A DNA stretch of 64,000 nucleotides from Flavobacteriales bacterium (GCA_016716605.1 JADJWA010000001.1:3083001-3147000); one strand, 5' to 3'. Positions 26,221 through 34,668 are shown, counted from the stretch's first letter. The notes: generated by a model not told the origin, from the sequence alone. Translations and numbers: made by a program.

Positions 26221-27125
26221 GGTTTCCTGCATCCGAGCAAGGCCCAATCGCCCTCCTGCAGGCGCTCAACGATCACCATGCCGCACTCCTTCGCGCGCTG
26301 CGCCAGCATGTGCCGGTCGCCGGCCACGAAGCCGCTCAGGAAAAGGGCTCCACCGGGGTTCAGCGCGTTGCTCATCATGGGCATGGCATCGAGCAGGACA
26401 TTGCGTTCGATGTTGGCCAAAATTGCGTCGAAGCGGAGGCCCGCCAACGATCGCGCGTCGCCCTTTTCCACAGTGATGCCCACACAACCGTTCAGCCCGC
26501 AGTTGTGAAGCGCATTCTCAATGGCGGATTGGTCGTTGTCGATGGCGAGGACCGCTGCCGCTCCGAGCCTCTCCGCAAGGATGGCCAGCACCGCCGTGCC
26601 GCAGCCGAGGTCACAAACCGATTTGCCCTTCCATTCCATGGGAAGCATAGCCTGCACCATCATGCGCGTGGTGGCGTGGTGCCCTGTGCCGAAGGCCATG
26701 CGCGGGGTGATGATGATCTCGTGCTCGTAGCCCGGTGAAGGATCATGGAATTCGGCCCGGATCCGCACGCGGCCATCCACCTCCACCGGCGCGAAGCTGC
26801 TCTCCCACTCCGCGTTCCAGTTGCGGTCAGCGATCTCCAGGACATCGAAGCTGATGGATGCGTGCGGGTCCCGCAAGGAGAGCAGCTCCATTACGGCTCC
26901 TTCATCGAACCGATCGCTGCGGATGTAGGCCTTCAGCTCGCCGCTTCCGCCTTTCGGGTCCGTGAGGCCCTCCTCGAAGCTGTCGAAGCCGATGTCCGCA
27001 AGCTCCACCATGAGCAGGTCGCGCCAGGGATCAACGGGCGCTATGAGGAAGGTGACTTGGGTGTAGGGCAAGGGATGGTTGCGGGTTGGAGATTGAATCC
27101 AAGGACGGTTGCGGGTTGAGGGCAC
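26217..27125 (-). CDS. prmA: Ribosomal protein L11 methyltransferase
   Basis: Trimethylates ribosomal protein L11. The core shows MAFGTGHHATTRMM, SVCDLGCGTAVLAILAE (SAM motif I), AIDNDQSAIENA and FDAILANIERNVL with the family's N-I/P-P-like catalytic stretch. The first 18 residues (rich in Pro, Arg and Asn) are encoded by a duplicated GGTTGCGGGTTG element and are not typical of PrmA; a TTG at 27071 would start the protein at PYTQVTFLI, the usual N-terminus, giving 284 residues. The ATG is kept here because TTG starts are rare. The stop overlaps the start of the 1504-aa gene, implying coupled translation. tpiA lies 18 bp upstream. Confidence 0.93.
   Translation of the reverse strand: MPSTRNRPWIQSPTRNHPLPYTQVTFLIAPVDPWRDLLMVELADIGFDSFEEGLTDPKGGSGELKAYIRSDRFDEGAVMELLSLRDPHASISFDVLEIADRNWNAEWESSFAPVEVDGRVRIRAEFHDPSPGYEHEIIITPRMAFGTGHHATTRMMVQAMLPMEWKGKSVCDLGCGTAVLAILAERLGAAAVLAIDNDQSAIENALHNCGLNGCVGITVEKGDARSLAGLRFDAILANIERNVLLDAMPMMSNALNPGGALFLSGFVAGDRHMLAQRAKECGMVIVERLQEGDWALLGCRKP
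27077..27118. repeat. Duplicated GGTTGCGGGTTG element at the prmA start
   Basis: GGTTGCGGGTTG occurs at 27077-27088 and again at 27107-27118, a 30-bp period, between tpiA and the conserved part of prmA. It either forms an untranslated leader (if prmA starts at 27071) or encodes a prmA N-terminal extension with two copies of PTRNH/STRNR-like residues. Confidence 0.7.
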
Positions 27126-27143
27126 GCGCCCGTCGAAAGCGGA

Positions 27144-27911
27144 TCAACCCTTCGTGGATCGATTGGCGATCTGGATCAGCTCACAGAATTGATCTGCTAC
27201 AAGCGAGGCTCCGCCGATCAATCCGCCATTGACATCGGGTTGCGTGAAGAGGCCTTCCGCATTGGAGGGGTTGCAGCTGCCGCCGTAGAGGATCGGCACG
27301 CGTTCGGCCACCGATGGGCCATGGGTGTGCAGCAACGCGCGGATGTGCGCGTGCATCTCCTGCGCCTGATACTTGCTGGCGGTGAGCCCTGTGCCGATGG
27401 CCCACACCGGTTCATAGGCGATGATCATGCGCTCAAGCTCCGCGTTGCTGAAGCGGCCCAAAGCGCCCTTCATCTGCTCGGTGACCACATCGAAGTGCCG
27501 CCCGCTCGATCGCTCATCCTGGTTCTCTCCGCAGCAGAAGATGGGCATGATGCCATGTGAGAACAGGGCCGCCAGCTTTTCCCCGATCAGGGCATCGCCC
27601 TCGCCGAAGTACTGCCTCCGCTCGCTGTGACCCACGATGCACGCCTTCACGCCAATGCTCGCCAGCATGGCCGCGCTCACCTCGCCGGTGTACGCGCCTT
27701 TCTCCTCCTGATGGCAATTCTGCGCCGCCACCGTGATCCCAGTGCCGGCGCATTGCTCCACCGCCGCCGCCAGGAAGGGGTACGGCGGCGAAATGATCAC
27801 CTCCACGCCTTCCCGCTTGCCGGCTCCGGCATGGATCAGCGCCGCAACCAGCGACCGTGCGCCATCGCGGTCCGTGTTCATCTTCCAATTGCCGGCAACT
27901 ATGGTTCGCAT
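27144..27911 (-). CDS. tpiA: Triosephosphate isomerase
   Basis: Interconverts dihydroxyacetone phosphate and glyceraldehyde 3-phosphate in glycolysis. The 255-residue protein has normal length, with Lys in GNWKMN (residues 7-12), the catalytic His in VGHSERR, the catalytic Glu in AYEPVWAIGTG and the phosphate-binding YGGSCNPSNA. The ATG at 27911 gives MRTIVAGNWKMN directly; the longer frame upstream was discarded. It sits within the leftward run, 18 bp before prmA. Confidence 0.98.
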   Translation of the reverse strand: MRTIVAGNWKMNTDRDGARSLVAALIHAGAGKREGVEVIISPPYPFLAAAVEQCAGTGITVAAQNCHQEEKGAYTGEVSAAMLASIGVKACIVGHSERRQYFGEGDALIGEKLAALFSHGIMPIFCCGENQDERSSGRHFDVVTEQMKGALGRFSNAELERMIIAYEPVWAIGTGLTASKYQAQEMHAHIRALLHTHGPSVAERVPILYGGSCNPSNAEGLFTQPDVNGGLIGGASLVADQFCELIQIANRSTKG

Positions 27912-27930
27912 GGGCTCGGATTGAGGTGGG

Positions 27931-27938
27931 CAAAGATG
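27931..27938 (-). promoter_or_regulatory. Possible -7 element before tpiA
   Basis: The minus strand reads CATCTTTG, one mismatch from TAnnTTTG, 20 bases upstream of the tpiA ATG in the 81-bp gap after the upstream gene. It would give tpiA and prmA their own transcript. Confidence 0.3.
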
Positions 27939-27992
27939 CCCAGGCCGGGCATATCGGCACGCGTGGCCTCCTGCATTCGGCAAGAGGTCGCG

Positions 27993-28649
27993 CTACCACG
28001 TCACCGCTTCGCGCTCGCTCCTGCGCAGCCGCGTGCTGAAGCCCAGCCCGACGAGCACATTGCGCATGGGTCGCCGCTCCGCGGATTCAAGCGACCCCGG
28101 GAAGCGCTGCTGGCCGAGGTCTTCCGCGAGGAAGGTGCGCGCCGCTTGATCATAGCCCAGGGTGAAGCCGAATGCGAGGTTCTCTGTTGCATGCACGTAA
28201 TATCCGATGCCCAATGCCCACCACGCCGCGCCATCCCTCGCGCCGGCGCAGGTGCCGCAATCGAAATCGTACCAGGCCATGCCCGCGCGCAGGCTCGTCT
28301 CATAGAAGGTGTTGGCTCCGGTATAGCGCTCGTAGGCCAGCTTGCCATAAGCGATCGTGCGCCGCACATCGCCGTTGGGCACGAAGGGCTGCAGCGTTCG
28401 CTCTTTCAGGGTGGTCCACCACATGGCCGCGCCGGCCCCGATGCCGAGCCCCTTGAGCACAGGCACCTGGTACGCGAGGCCCACCTGCCCGATGTTCTCG
28501 GTGTAATTGGTGAAGAGCGGGTTCTTGAACGGGATCGGCAGCGTGAGCTCGCCTTTGATGGTGCTGCTCACATCGGGCAGCCTGCCTTTCTGGGCCAGGG
28601 CTGGCAGCATGGCCGCCGCAGCAAGTACGAGCGTGGTGATCCGGTGCAT
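27993..28649 (-). CDS. Probable outer-membrane beta-barrel protein, 218 aa
   Basis: A 218-residue exported protein. Residues 1-19 form a signal peptide (ITTLVLAAAAMLPALAQ). The rest has short amphipathic strands with alternating aromatic and small residues (VGLAYQVPVLKGLGIGAGAAMWW, cut here to the pattern; ALGIGYYVHATENLAFGF) and ends in a strand before a basic tail, as in 8-stranded outer-membrane barrels. A DFDCGTCAG loop holds two cysteines that could form a disulfide. The ATG overlaps the stop of the upstream gene by one base (TGATG). Function unknown. Confidence 0.75.
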   Translation of the reverse strand: MHRITTLVLAAAAMLPALAQKGRLPDVSSTIKGELTLPIPFKNPLFTNYTENIGQVGLAYQVPVLKGLGIGAGAAMWWTTLKERTLQPFVPNGDVRRTIAYGKLAYERYTGANTFYETSLRAGMAWYDFDCGTCAGARDGAAWWALGIGYYVHATENLAFGFTLGYDQAARTFLAEDLGQQRFPGSLESAERRPMRNVLVGLGFSTRLRRSEREAVTW

Positions 28650-29026
28650 CAGGGTTGAAGACGGAAGCGCCGCACGGTGCGTTGCGTGGCCGTGGACAGC
28701 TCGAAGTGATAGGTCCCTTCCGGGAGTTCGGGCAGGGTTCGTTCGATCCGCCGCTTTCCCGCGCTGGCTGCTTCATCAGGCCAGTGGTGAAGCGCGGCAT
28801 GGTGCTGATCGCTCAACGACGTGGTGAGCACCTGGGCATCGGGCAGGTGGATCTCTGCGAGCAGGCGGGCGGGGTGGTAGGCCACTTCCAGCGCGAGCAG
28901 CTCGGCATGCGAAGGCGCGGGCAGATCGTGGGCGAGCACGCTCCGCCGGAAGCGCCGCAGCACCACGAGCACCAGCAGGACGGACAGCGTGATGAGCAGG
29001 GCGGTGCGGATCGTGACCAGGTCCAT
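28649..29026 (-). CDS. Single-pass membrane protein with C-terminal beta domain, 125 aa
   Basis: A 125-residue protein with one N-terminal membrane segment (about residues 8-24, ALLITLSVLLVLVVL) followed by RRFRR, which would keep the N-terminus outside and the basic side in the cytoplasm or act as an uncleaved anchor. The remaining 90 residues look like a small beta sandwich (LPEGTYHFELSTATQRTVRRF). It lies 3 bp after the DUF493 gene and overlaps the beta-barrel gene by one base, so the three are probably co-expressed. Family not recognised. Confidence 0.7.
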   Translation of the reverse strand: MDLVTIRTALLITLSVLLVLVVLRRFRRSVLAHDLPAPSHAELLALEVAYHPARLLAEIHLPDAQVLTTSLSDQHHAALHHWPDEAASAGKRRIERTLPELPEGTYHFELSTATQRTVRRFRLQP

Positions 29027-29029
29027 GGC

Positions 29030-29305
29030 TCAGAGGGTGATCACGCCCTCAATGGCCGAGGCACGGTCGTAGCGATCCACCACTTCATCAGCGCTGAGCA
29101 TCACCTCCTTCACGGTGATCGCGATGTACTTGCCGCCGGCAGAATAGCGCCGGAGCACCTCGCTCTCCGTGGCGAAGAGGCTCAGGACAGCCTTCATGCG
29201 CGCTTCATCGGGCGTGAGGATGAACTTGAACATGTACACCGAAGGCCATTCATGCACCTTGCCGAGGGAGGCGCGCAACCGGTCCTTCGCTTCATCGCTC
29301 AGCAT
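29030..29305 (-). CDS. DUF493 (YbeD-like) family protein
   Basis: A 91-residue cytoplasmic protein of the DUF493/YbeD family, recognised from WPSVYMFKFIL followed by an alternating strand-helix-strand pattern and SAGGKYIAITVKEVMLSADEVV. The fold resembles small ACT-like regulatory domains, but no firm function is known. It is the first gene of the leftward run and has a perfect -7 element 15 bases before its ATG. Confidence 0.85.
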   Translation of the reverse strand: MLSDEAKDRLRASLGKVHEWPSVYMFKFILTPDEARMKAVLSLFATESEVLRRYSAGGKYIAITVKEVMLSADEVVDRYDRASAIEGVITL

Positions 29306-29319
29306 GGTGCAACTTTGGC

Positions 29320-29327
29320 CAAAGGTA
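29320..29327 (-). promoter_or_regulatory. -7 element of the DUF493-led operon
   Basis: The minus strand reads TACCTTTG, an exact TAnnTTTG match, with transcription expected near 29313 and a leader of only about 8 bases. The genes that follow (to 20901) are close together or overlapping, so this may head a long operon. Confidence 0.5.
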
Positions 29328-29376
29328 GCCCGCCGTTGAACCAGCGCCCGGGATCCGTGTACAGCAGCACCGAACC

Positions 29377-30522
29377 ATGAGCCTCCGTTCCACCTCCATC
29401 ACCCTTTTCGCCGTGGCCTGCACAACGGCCTGGGCCGATTGCGCGCTCGCCCAGACCAGCACGGAGAAAGCGCAGGCCGCTCCCGTTCGCGATGCCTATC
29501 AAGGAGCGTGGAGCTTGAGCGCGAATGCGAAGGACAAGTCCATGGCCGATTCGGCATCGCTCGATCTGTTCCTCTTCGGCGAGACCATCACTGCGCTCAC
29601 CCCGACCGAAGGCCTCAACCAATACCGCGCGCAGCGCAACGAGGCGCTGATCCGGAACCAAGGCCGGCTGCCATCCGGAGATCGGGCCAGGCTGAAGAAG
29701 CAATCCGACGCGCTCAACGCCATGCACCCGGGCAGCTTCGAGGCCGAGCTCGCCGCGTTCTACAGCGCCTTTCCCTCTCCCACGGCCTACGAGCACCTCG
29801 ATGCAGCCGCGCGCCAGCAGCCCGCTCGCGATGAATTGCTCGGACCGAAGCTGGTGCGTGCCGTGCGCCACGACGACCGGTCGCAATTGCTGCCTGCCGC
29901 GCGCGAATTGAAGCTGCGCGGCGGCGTGGCACCGGGCCTCTTCGACATGGCCGACGACATCCTGCTCTCGGTCGACCCTGATGCCGTGCTGATTGTGGCG
30001 GGTGAAATGGATGGTTTCCCGGTGCTCGTCCGCCAATACGCCGAAGGCAAGCGCCCTGATGTGCTCGTGGTAGACCAGCGCCTGCTCGATGATGCAAGCT
30101 ACCGTGCCCGCGTGTGGCAGCGGGCAAAGGCTCGGGGCGCCGTTCCGCCCGATGCCGCCTCCTTCACCGACCGATTGCTGCGCTCGAGCAGCCGACCGGT
30201 CTTCCTCTCCCTGGCCTTGGGCCGTGAGTGGGCTGAGCGTTACGCGACCCTGCTGCATGTCACCGGCATGGCCATGCGCCTGAGTGAATCGCCCTGCTGC
30301 GACATCCGGATGCTCGATGCCGCGTGGAGCGCCATGAGCCGCACCACGGAGGCCGGTCCGCTGAGCCGCAACTACGCGATACCGGCCGCCGTGCTCCTGA
30401 AGCATCACCGGGCGCAGGGCGATGAGGAGAAGGCCGCGCTGGTGGAGCATCAGTTGCGCGAACTGGCCAAACGAACCGGAATCACCCGCGAGCTGCAGGC
30501 CACCGGGATCCTGCCCCACTGA
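29377..30522 (+). CDS. Exported protein of unknown function upstream of a sigma factor
   Basis: A 381-residue protein with a signal peptide (about residues 1-26, ending ALAQ). The rest is mostly helical and soluble. One stretch, IVAGEMDGFPVLVRQYAEGKRPDVLVV (here only described: Gly-Glu-Met-Asp...Pro...Arg-Pro-Asp-Val), resembles the C-terminal signature of large DUF2723 membrane proteins, but the membrane domain is absent. It begins 72 bp from the divergent DUF493 gene and ends 2 bp before the ECF sigma gene, so it is probably in the sigma operon. Role unknown. Confidence 0.7.
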   Translation: MSLRSTSITLFAVACTTAWADCALAQTSTEKAQAAPVRDAYQGAWSLSANAKDKSMADSASLDLFLFGETITALTPTEGLNQYRAQRNEALIRNQGRLPSGDRARLKKQSDALNAMHPGSFEAELAAFYSAFPSPTAYEHLDAAARQQPARDELLGPKLVRAVRHDDRSQLLPAARELKLRGGVAPGLFDMADDILLSVDPDAVLIVAGEMDGFPVLVRQYAEGKRPDVLVVDQRLLDDASYRARVWQRAKARGAVPPDAASFTDRLLRSSSRPVFLSLALGREWAERYATLLHVTGMAMRLSESPCCDIRMLDAAWSAMSRTTEAGPLSRNYAIPAAVLLKHHRAQGDEEKAALVEHQLRELAKRTGITRELQATGILPH

Positions 30523-30524
30523 GC

Positions 30525-31121
30525 ATGGCGCTGTTCAGCAAGGAATACGAACGGTTGAGCGATGAGCGCCTGATGGAGCTGATCGCGCGCGGCGACGAAC
30601 GGGCCTTCGGCGCCTTGTACGACCGCTACCAGCACCGCCTGCTCAATTACTTCCACCGCATGCTCTGGCACGATCGCGAACGCGCGCGCGACATGCTGCA
30701 GGACCTCTTCGCGAAACTGGCCCGCAGGCCCGATAGCTACGATGCCTCCCGGCCCTTCAGCACCTGGGTGTTCAGCGTGGCCAACAACATGTGCAAGAAT
30801 GCCTACCGCCACCATGAGGTGGTGCGCGCGGCTGCCAACCACATCCGCCACGAGCCCGATCGCGTGGAAGCCCTCGACGGCATCGGCGTGGACCACGAGC
30901 TGTTCCGCGACCGGCTCAGCATGGAGCTCGACCGGATCGACCCCGACCACAAGGCCACCTTCGTGATGCGTTACCACGAGGACATGGCCATCAAAGAGAT
31001 CGCCGCCGCCTTCGGATGCTCCGAGGGCACGGTGAAGAGCCGCTTGTTCTACACCCTGAAGAAACTGGCCGAGCGCATGAAAGAGTTCGACCCCAATGCC
31101 CTGCACCATGGAAAGGCGTGA
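30525..31121 (+). CDS. ECF-type RNA polymerase sigma factor
   Basis: A 198-residue sigma-70 family factor. Region 2 is visible in FGALYDRYQHRLLNYFHRM and DMLQDLFAKLARRPD with FSTWVFSVANNMCKNAYR; region 4 in FVMRYHEDMAIKEIAAAFGC and SEGTVKSRLFYTLKKLAERM, a helix-turn-helix for the -35/-33 box. It would direct transcription of an envelope-stress or similar regulon. It lies 2 bp after a secreted-protein gene and overlaps the following membrane protein gene by 14 bp, the usual sigma/anti-sigma arrangement. Confidence 0.95.
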   Translation: MALFSKEYERLSDERLMELIARGDERAFGALYDRYQHRLLNYFHRMLWHDRERARDMLQDLFAKLARRPDSYDASRPFSTWVFSVANNMCKNAYRHHEVVRAAANHIRHEPDRVEALDGIGVDHELFRDRLSMELDRIDPDHKATFVMRYHEDMAIKEIAAAFGCSEGTVKSRLFYTLKKLAERMKEFDPNALHHGKA

Positions 31122-32004
31122 GCACTACGACCCCGAGGACATCGAGAGCCTGCTGCAGACCCGTGCATACGACGCGTTGCTCGATGAAGAGCGCGCCTAT
31201 GTGCTGCGCCACCTCAGCGGCCGCGACGAGTACGAGGCCATGCGCGCGCTCTTGAATGATGTGCGCGACGACGACCGCCGGCGCGCGCCCATCACCGCAG
31301 ACCCGCAATTGCGCGCAGACCTGCTGGGCATCTTCCGCTCCGAGAACCGCCCGCAATGGCGGATCTGGCTCAACAGCGTTGGCGCCTTCATCTGGCCCAA
31401 GGAGACCAGCGACCTCTGGCGGCCCGCGCTGGCCTTCGCCTCGTTGGCGCTCCTGATCGTCGCCGGGGTTTGGGTGTTGCGCGATGGACCAAGCGCCGCG
31501 CCTCTGGCCGAACTCCACACGAAGAAGGAAGCCGCCACCGAAGGCGCGCCAGCGGCAGCCGGCGAAGCCATGGACGCATCCGCTGATGAGGCTGAGACCC
31601 TTACGTTCCAGCAACCGGATGAAGCAGCCGAACCGGTGGAACAGCAACGATCAACCGCGCTGGCCGAGGCCGAGGAACCAGCGATCGTGATGGAGGCAGT
31701 TGCCAAGGAAGAAGCCGATTACGCACCGCCCGGCGATGTCGAGGACGTCGCCTTCAGCCAGGATGAGTCTTACACGCGCGCTGCAGCCGCCACTTCGGGC
31801 TCCACTGCGCCGGCCGTGGCGCGTGAGGAGAGGGAAGCCCCGGCATCGCATGTGGTCACGGTGCAGGAAATGGCCGCCAACCAGAGCCTGGCCAACGCCA
31901 CCGGTAAAGTGAGCGCGAGCAAGAACCTCGATGCCGTGAACCGGGCGGCCACGGCGATCAGCAATTCACCGGAGGTGATGGTGCTCTTCGCCGCAGGGTG
32001 GTGA
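31108..32004 (+). CDS. Membrane anti-sigma-like protein
   Basis: A 298-residue single-pass membrane protein. The N-terminal ~105 residues are cytoplasmic and charged (MERREHYDPEDIESLL onward, with RHLSGRDEYEAMRALL), then a membrane helix near residues 108-126 (LAFASLALLIVAGVWVL), then about 170 residues of Ala/Glu-rich, low-complexity sequence on the other side, ending SNSPEVMVLFAAGW. The layout and its 14-bp overlap with the sigma gene suggest it holds the sigma factor at the membrane. No zinc anti-sigma HxxxCxxC motif is seen, so the mode of binding would be different. The start at 31108 is chosen; an ATG 12 bases upstream is possible. Confidence 0.75.
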   Translation: MERREHYDPEDIESLLQTRAYDALLDEERAYVLRHLSGRDEYEAMRALLNDVRDDDRRRAPITADPQLRADLLGIFRSENRPQWRIWLNSVGAFIWPKETSDLWRPALAFASLALLIVAGVWVLRDGPSAAPLAELHTKKEAATEGAPAAAGEAMDASADEAETLTFQQPDEAAEPVEQQRSTALAEAEEPAIVMEAVAKEEADYAPPGDVEDVAFSQDESYTRAAAATSGSTAPAVAREEREAPASHVVTVQEMAANQSLANATGKVSASKNLDAVNRAATAISNSPEVMVLFAAGW

Positions 32005-32005
32005 A

Positions 32006-33523
32006 TCAGCTGCGCGGGCGCTTCAGGTAGCGCGCGATCAGCGCCTGCCGGTCGGTCTTGTGGCTGCTGTTCACGGGGAAGGCTTCTACGAGCATGATTT
32101 CGGCCGGCACCATGTAAGCGGGCAGTTCGGTCAGGAGTCGCTGGCGGATCGCGTTGGTCAACTCAGTCTCATCCGCATCGGGCATCGGCCTGGCGAAGCC
32201 CACGATCCTTTTCACCTGATCCCCGCTGCGAAGGGGCACCGCGATCGCATCGGCCACGCCGGGCACACGGAGCATGGAGGCCGCGATATCGCCCAGCTCG
32301 ATCCGGAAGCCATTCAGCTTCACCTGCTCATCGCGCCTGCCGGTGAAGAAGAGGATCCCATCGTCGAACCAGCCGTAATCGCCCGTGCGGAAGCCGCGTT
32401 GGCCATCATGCATGAAGAACTTCTCAGCGTTGAGCGCATCGTTGTTCAGGTAGCCGATGCTCACGTGCCGCCCGATGATCTCAATCTCACCGGGCGACTC
32501 CTTCGTGGCGGGATGTCCATCATGCGTCCTGCAGTGGATCACGCAATTGCGCTTCGGAGATCCAACCGGCATATCGGCATAACGGTCGAGGACGCCGTGC
32601 GTGACATCGATGAGCGTGGTGGCCACCGTGGCTTCCGTCGGGCCATAGGTGTTGAGCACGCGCGCCCGCGGGAACCTGTCGAGCAGCCGCTGCGCGGTGG
32701 CCTTCGGCAATGCTTCGCCGCAGAATAGGAAATGGCGCAGGCCGGGCAGCTCCGCGCCCACGAAGCCCGGATCGGTGAGGTACAGGTAGGCGAAGGTGGG
32801 CGTGCTCACCCACACGCTGCCGCCATGCGCGCGCGCGCGTTGCAGGAAACGCGGGGCGTCCTTGGCGGTCTCGGCATCGTTCAGCAGCAACGTGCTACCC
32901 ACATGCAGGCTCGTGAAGAGCTCGTACACGCTCAGGTCGAAGCTGAAGGGCGCTTGGTTCACGAAGACATCATCGGAAGTGAAGCCGAAGTCGTTCGACA
33001 TCCAATCCAGGAATGCCGAAGCGGCTTCGCGGGTGATACGCACGCCTTTCGGCTCGCCGGTGCTCCCACTGGTAAAGATGATGTAGCGGATGGGGTCATG
33101 CGGACGATCGGGCACCAGGCCGTGCAGCGGTTCCGCTTCGCTCAGCTGCTCATCCGCTCCGCACCATGTACGGGGCGCGACCCCCAGTGCGGGCTCCTCC
33201 ATGAAATCAATGAGCAGGCTCGCGCCTGTGACGGCCCGGATGCGGCGCACCCGCTCCAAGGGCACCACCGAATCGAGCGGCACATAAGGCCGGTTGCTGC
33301 TGATGCACGCCACGATGGCCGCCACGAAGCCCGCTTGCTTGTGCCCGCGAAGCAGCACCGGCTCACCAGCAGGCAGTGCGAGCGCGTCGATCCGTTGCGA
33401 CAGCGCCTCCGATTCCTCGCGCAGCGCGGCCCAGGAGAGCACACGGTCGCTGCCGATCACGGCGGCCTTCGCTGCGGCATGCCCGCCGTCCTCGAAAGCA
33501 CCGGTGATGATGTTGAAGCGCAT
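32006..33523 (-). CDS. dltA: D-alanine--carrier protein ligase
   Basis: Activates D-alanine with ATP and loads it on the phosphopantetheine of DltC. The 505-residue protein has the family's normal length and the adenylation-domain motifs in order: IIFTSGSTGEPKGV (A3, residues 148-161), NTYGPTEATVATT (A5), FRTGDYGWF and FTGRRDEQVKLNGFRIELGD (A7/A8), and the catalytic Lys in NSSHKTDRQAL (A10) near the C-terminus. The start at 33523 was chosen because the longer frame upstream runs into dltB out of frame. It is the last gene of the operon, 2 bp after dltB, and converges with the anti-sigma gene. A general amino-acid adenylation enzyme is conceivable, but the five-gene context makes DltA secure. 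Confidence 0.95.
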   Translation of the reverse strand: MRFNIITGAFEDGGHAAAKAAVIGSDRVLSWAALREESEALSQRIDALALPAGEPVLLRGHKQAGFVAAIVACISSNRPYVPLDSVVPLERVRRIRAVTGASLLIDFMEEPALGVAPRTWCGADEQLSEAEPLHGLVPDRPHDPIRYIIFTSGSTGEPKGVRITREAASAFLDWMSNDFGFTSDDVFVNQAPFSFDLSVYELFTSLHVGSTLLLNDAETAKDAPRFLQRARAHGGSVWVSTPTFAYLYLTDPGFVGAELPGLRHFLFCGEALPKATAQRLLDRFPRARVLNTYGPTEATVATTLIDVTHGVLDRYADMPVGSPKRNCVIHCRTHDGHPATKESPGEIEIIGRHVSIGYLNNDALNAEKFFMHDGQRGFRTGDYGWFDDGILFFTGRRDEQVKLNGFRIELGDIAASMLRVPGVADAIAVPLRSGDQVKRIVGFARPMPDADETELTNAIRQRLLTELPAYMVPAEIMLVEAFPVNSSHKTDRQALIARYLKRPRS

Positions 33524-33525
33524 GG

Positions 33526-34668
33526 CTAGTGCAGATACGGGAATCGGCCGCTGAAGAGGTAGAGCGCGAAGCTCGCCAAGTTGAGCATGATCACGATCGA
33601 GAGCCCCTTCGCCAGGGGCGCCGGCCATCCGGCCCAAATCTCCCGGCGGCCCTTGCGTGCGCGATGCAGGACGCTGTTGTACGCCACGGAGTAAAGGCCG
33701 AAGAGCGCACCGCTGGCGATGTAGTGGGCTTGCAGACCATTCCAGCAGCCCATGAGCAGGAAGGTGCTGAAGAGCGCGGTGTTCTGACGGAGCAGGGGCC
33801 ATGAGCGGAGCGCGGTAACGGAGCTCAACTGCTTATAGATGGGCCGGAAGAAATAATCGCGCAGCCAATCGCCGAGGGTGATGTGCCAGCGGCGCCAGAA
33901 CTCCGGCGGGTTCTGGGTGAGCCAGGGCTTATCGAAATTGGCGGGCAGGGCGATGCCGAGCATGCGGCCCAGTCCAATGGCCAGCAGCGAGTAGCCCGCA
34001 AAATCGAAATAGAGGTACACGGCATAGCCGTACATGTTCGCGGCCATGTCAGGGGCAGCGGTGCTCGAAGCATCGAAGCGAGCGAGCCAATAGCGATCAA
34101 CCAGTTCGGCGCCCACGAACTTGTGGAGCGCACCGAGCAGCAGCAGTTCCCAGCCCGCGATCAGCGCTGCTCCGTTCAGCCTCGACCAGCCTTGGTCCAG
34201 ATCGCCCTTGAATCGCTCGTAGCGATCGATGGGGCCTGCAAGGAGGCTGGGCGTGAAAAGCAGGAACCCGACGAAATCGACGATGCGGAAGCGCGCGCGC
34301 AGCTGCTCGGCATCGAGATGGACCTGGATGGCGCGGAAGGTGATGTAGCTGATGCCCGCGAAGCCGAGCACATCCACCTCCACATCGAGCTTCACGAGCA
34401 GCATGGGCAGCGCGAGCAGCAGGCTGCCGATGAGGCCGTGCACCTTCTTCCACCGGAAGAGCAACAGCCAGGAGAGCCCGCACTGATACGCAGCGAAGAG
34501 CAGCAACTGCAGGGGCTTGGGGTAATAAAGCGCCACGTAGAGCAGGCTGAGCCCCGCGATCGCCTGCGCGAATCCGATGCGGGTGGCTGCTATCGCTTTC
34601 AGCCCATAGAGCGCCGGCACCAGCACCGCGAAGAGCAGGTAGAACTCGGCTTCTGCGAAGGGCAGCAT
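33526..34668 (-). CDS. dltB: DltB, MBOAT D-alanyl transferase
   Basis: Membrane O-acyltransferase that passes D-alanine from DltC across the inner membrane. The 380-residue protein has about ten or more hydrophobic segments and the MBOAT signatures FDFAGYSLLAIGLGRMLG, NFDKPWLTQNPPEFWRRWH and SLG-type TLGDWLRDYFF. His262 in WRRWHITL corresponds to the first conserved histidine. At the second, invariant position, 48 residues later, the Trp-His-Gly motif reads Trp-Asn-Gly (Asn310, in MGCWNGLQAHY). If the alignment is right, the residue considered catalytic in DltB and AlgI is replaced. The frame is otherwise intact and it lies 3 bp after dltX and 2 bp before dltA. Confidence 0.93.
   Translation of the reverse strand: MLPFAEAEFYLLFAVLVPALYGLKAIAATRIGFAQAIAGLSLLYVALYYPKPLQLLLFAAYQCGLSWLLLFRWKKVHGLIGSLLLALPMLLVKLDVEVDVLGFAGISYITFRAIQVHLDAEQLRARFRIVDFVGFLLFTPSLLAGPIDRYERFKGDLDQGWSRLNGAALIAGWELLLLGALHKFVGAELVDRYWLARFDASSTAAPDMAANMYGYAVYLYFDFAGYSLLAIGLGRMLGIALPANFDKPWLTQNPPEFWRRWHITLGDWLRDYFFRPIYKQLSSVTALRSWPLLRQNTALFSTFLLMGCWNGLQAHYIASGALFGLYSVAYNSVLHRARKGRREIWAGWPAPLAKGLSIVIMLNLASFALYLFSGRFPYLH

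Noticed and set aside
29299..30519. A 406-codon minus-strand frame over the secreted protein gene upstream of the sigma factor
   Set aside because: Low-complexity Ala/Gly/His/Arg translation. The plus-strand frame has a signal peptide and fits the sigma operon with a 2-bp gap.
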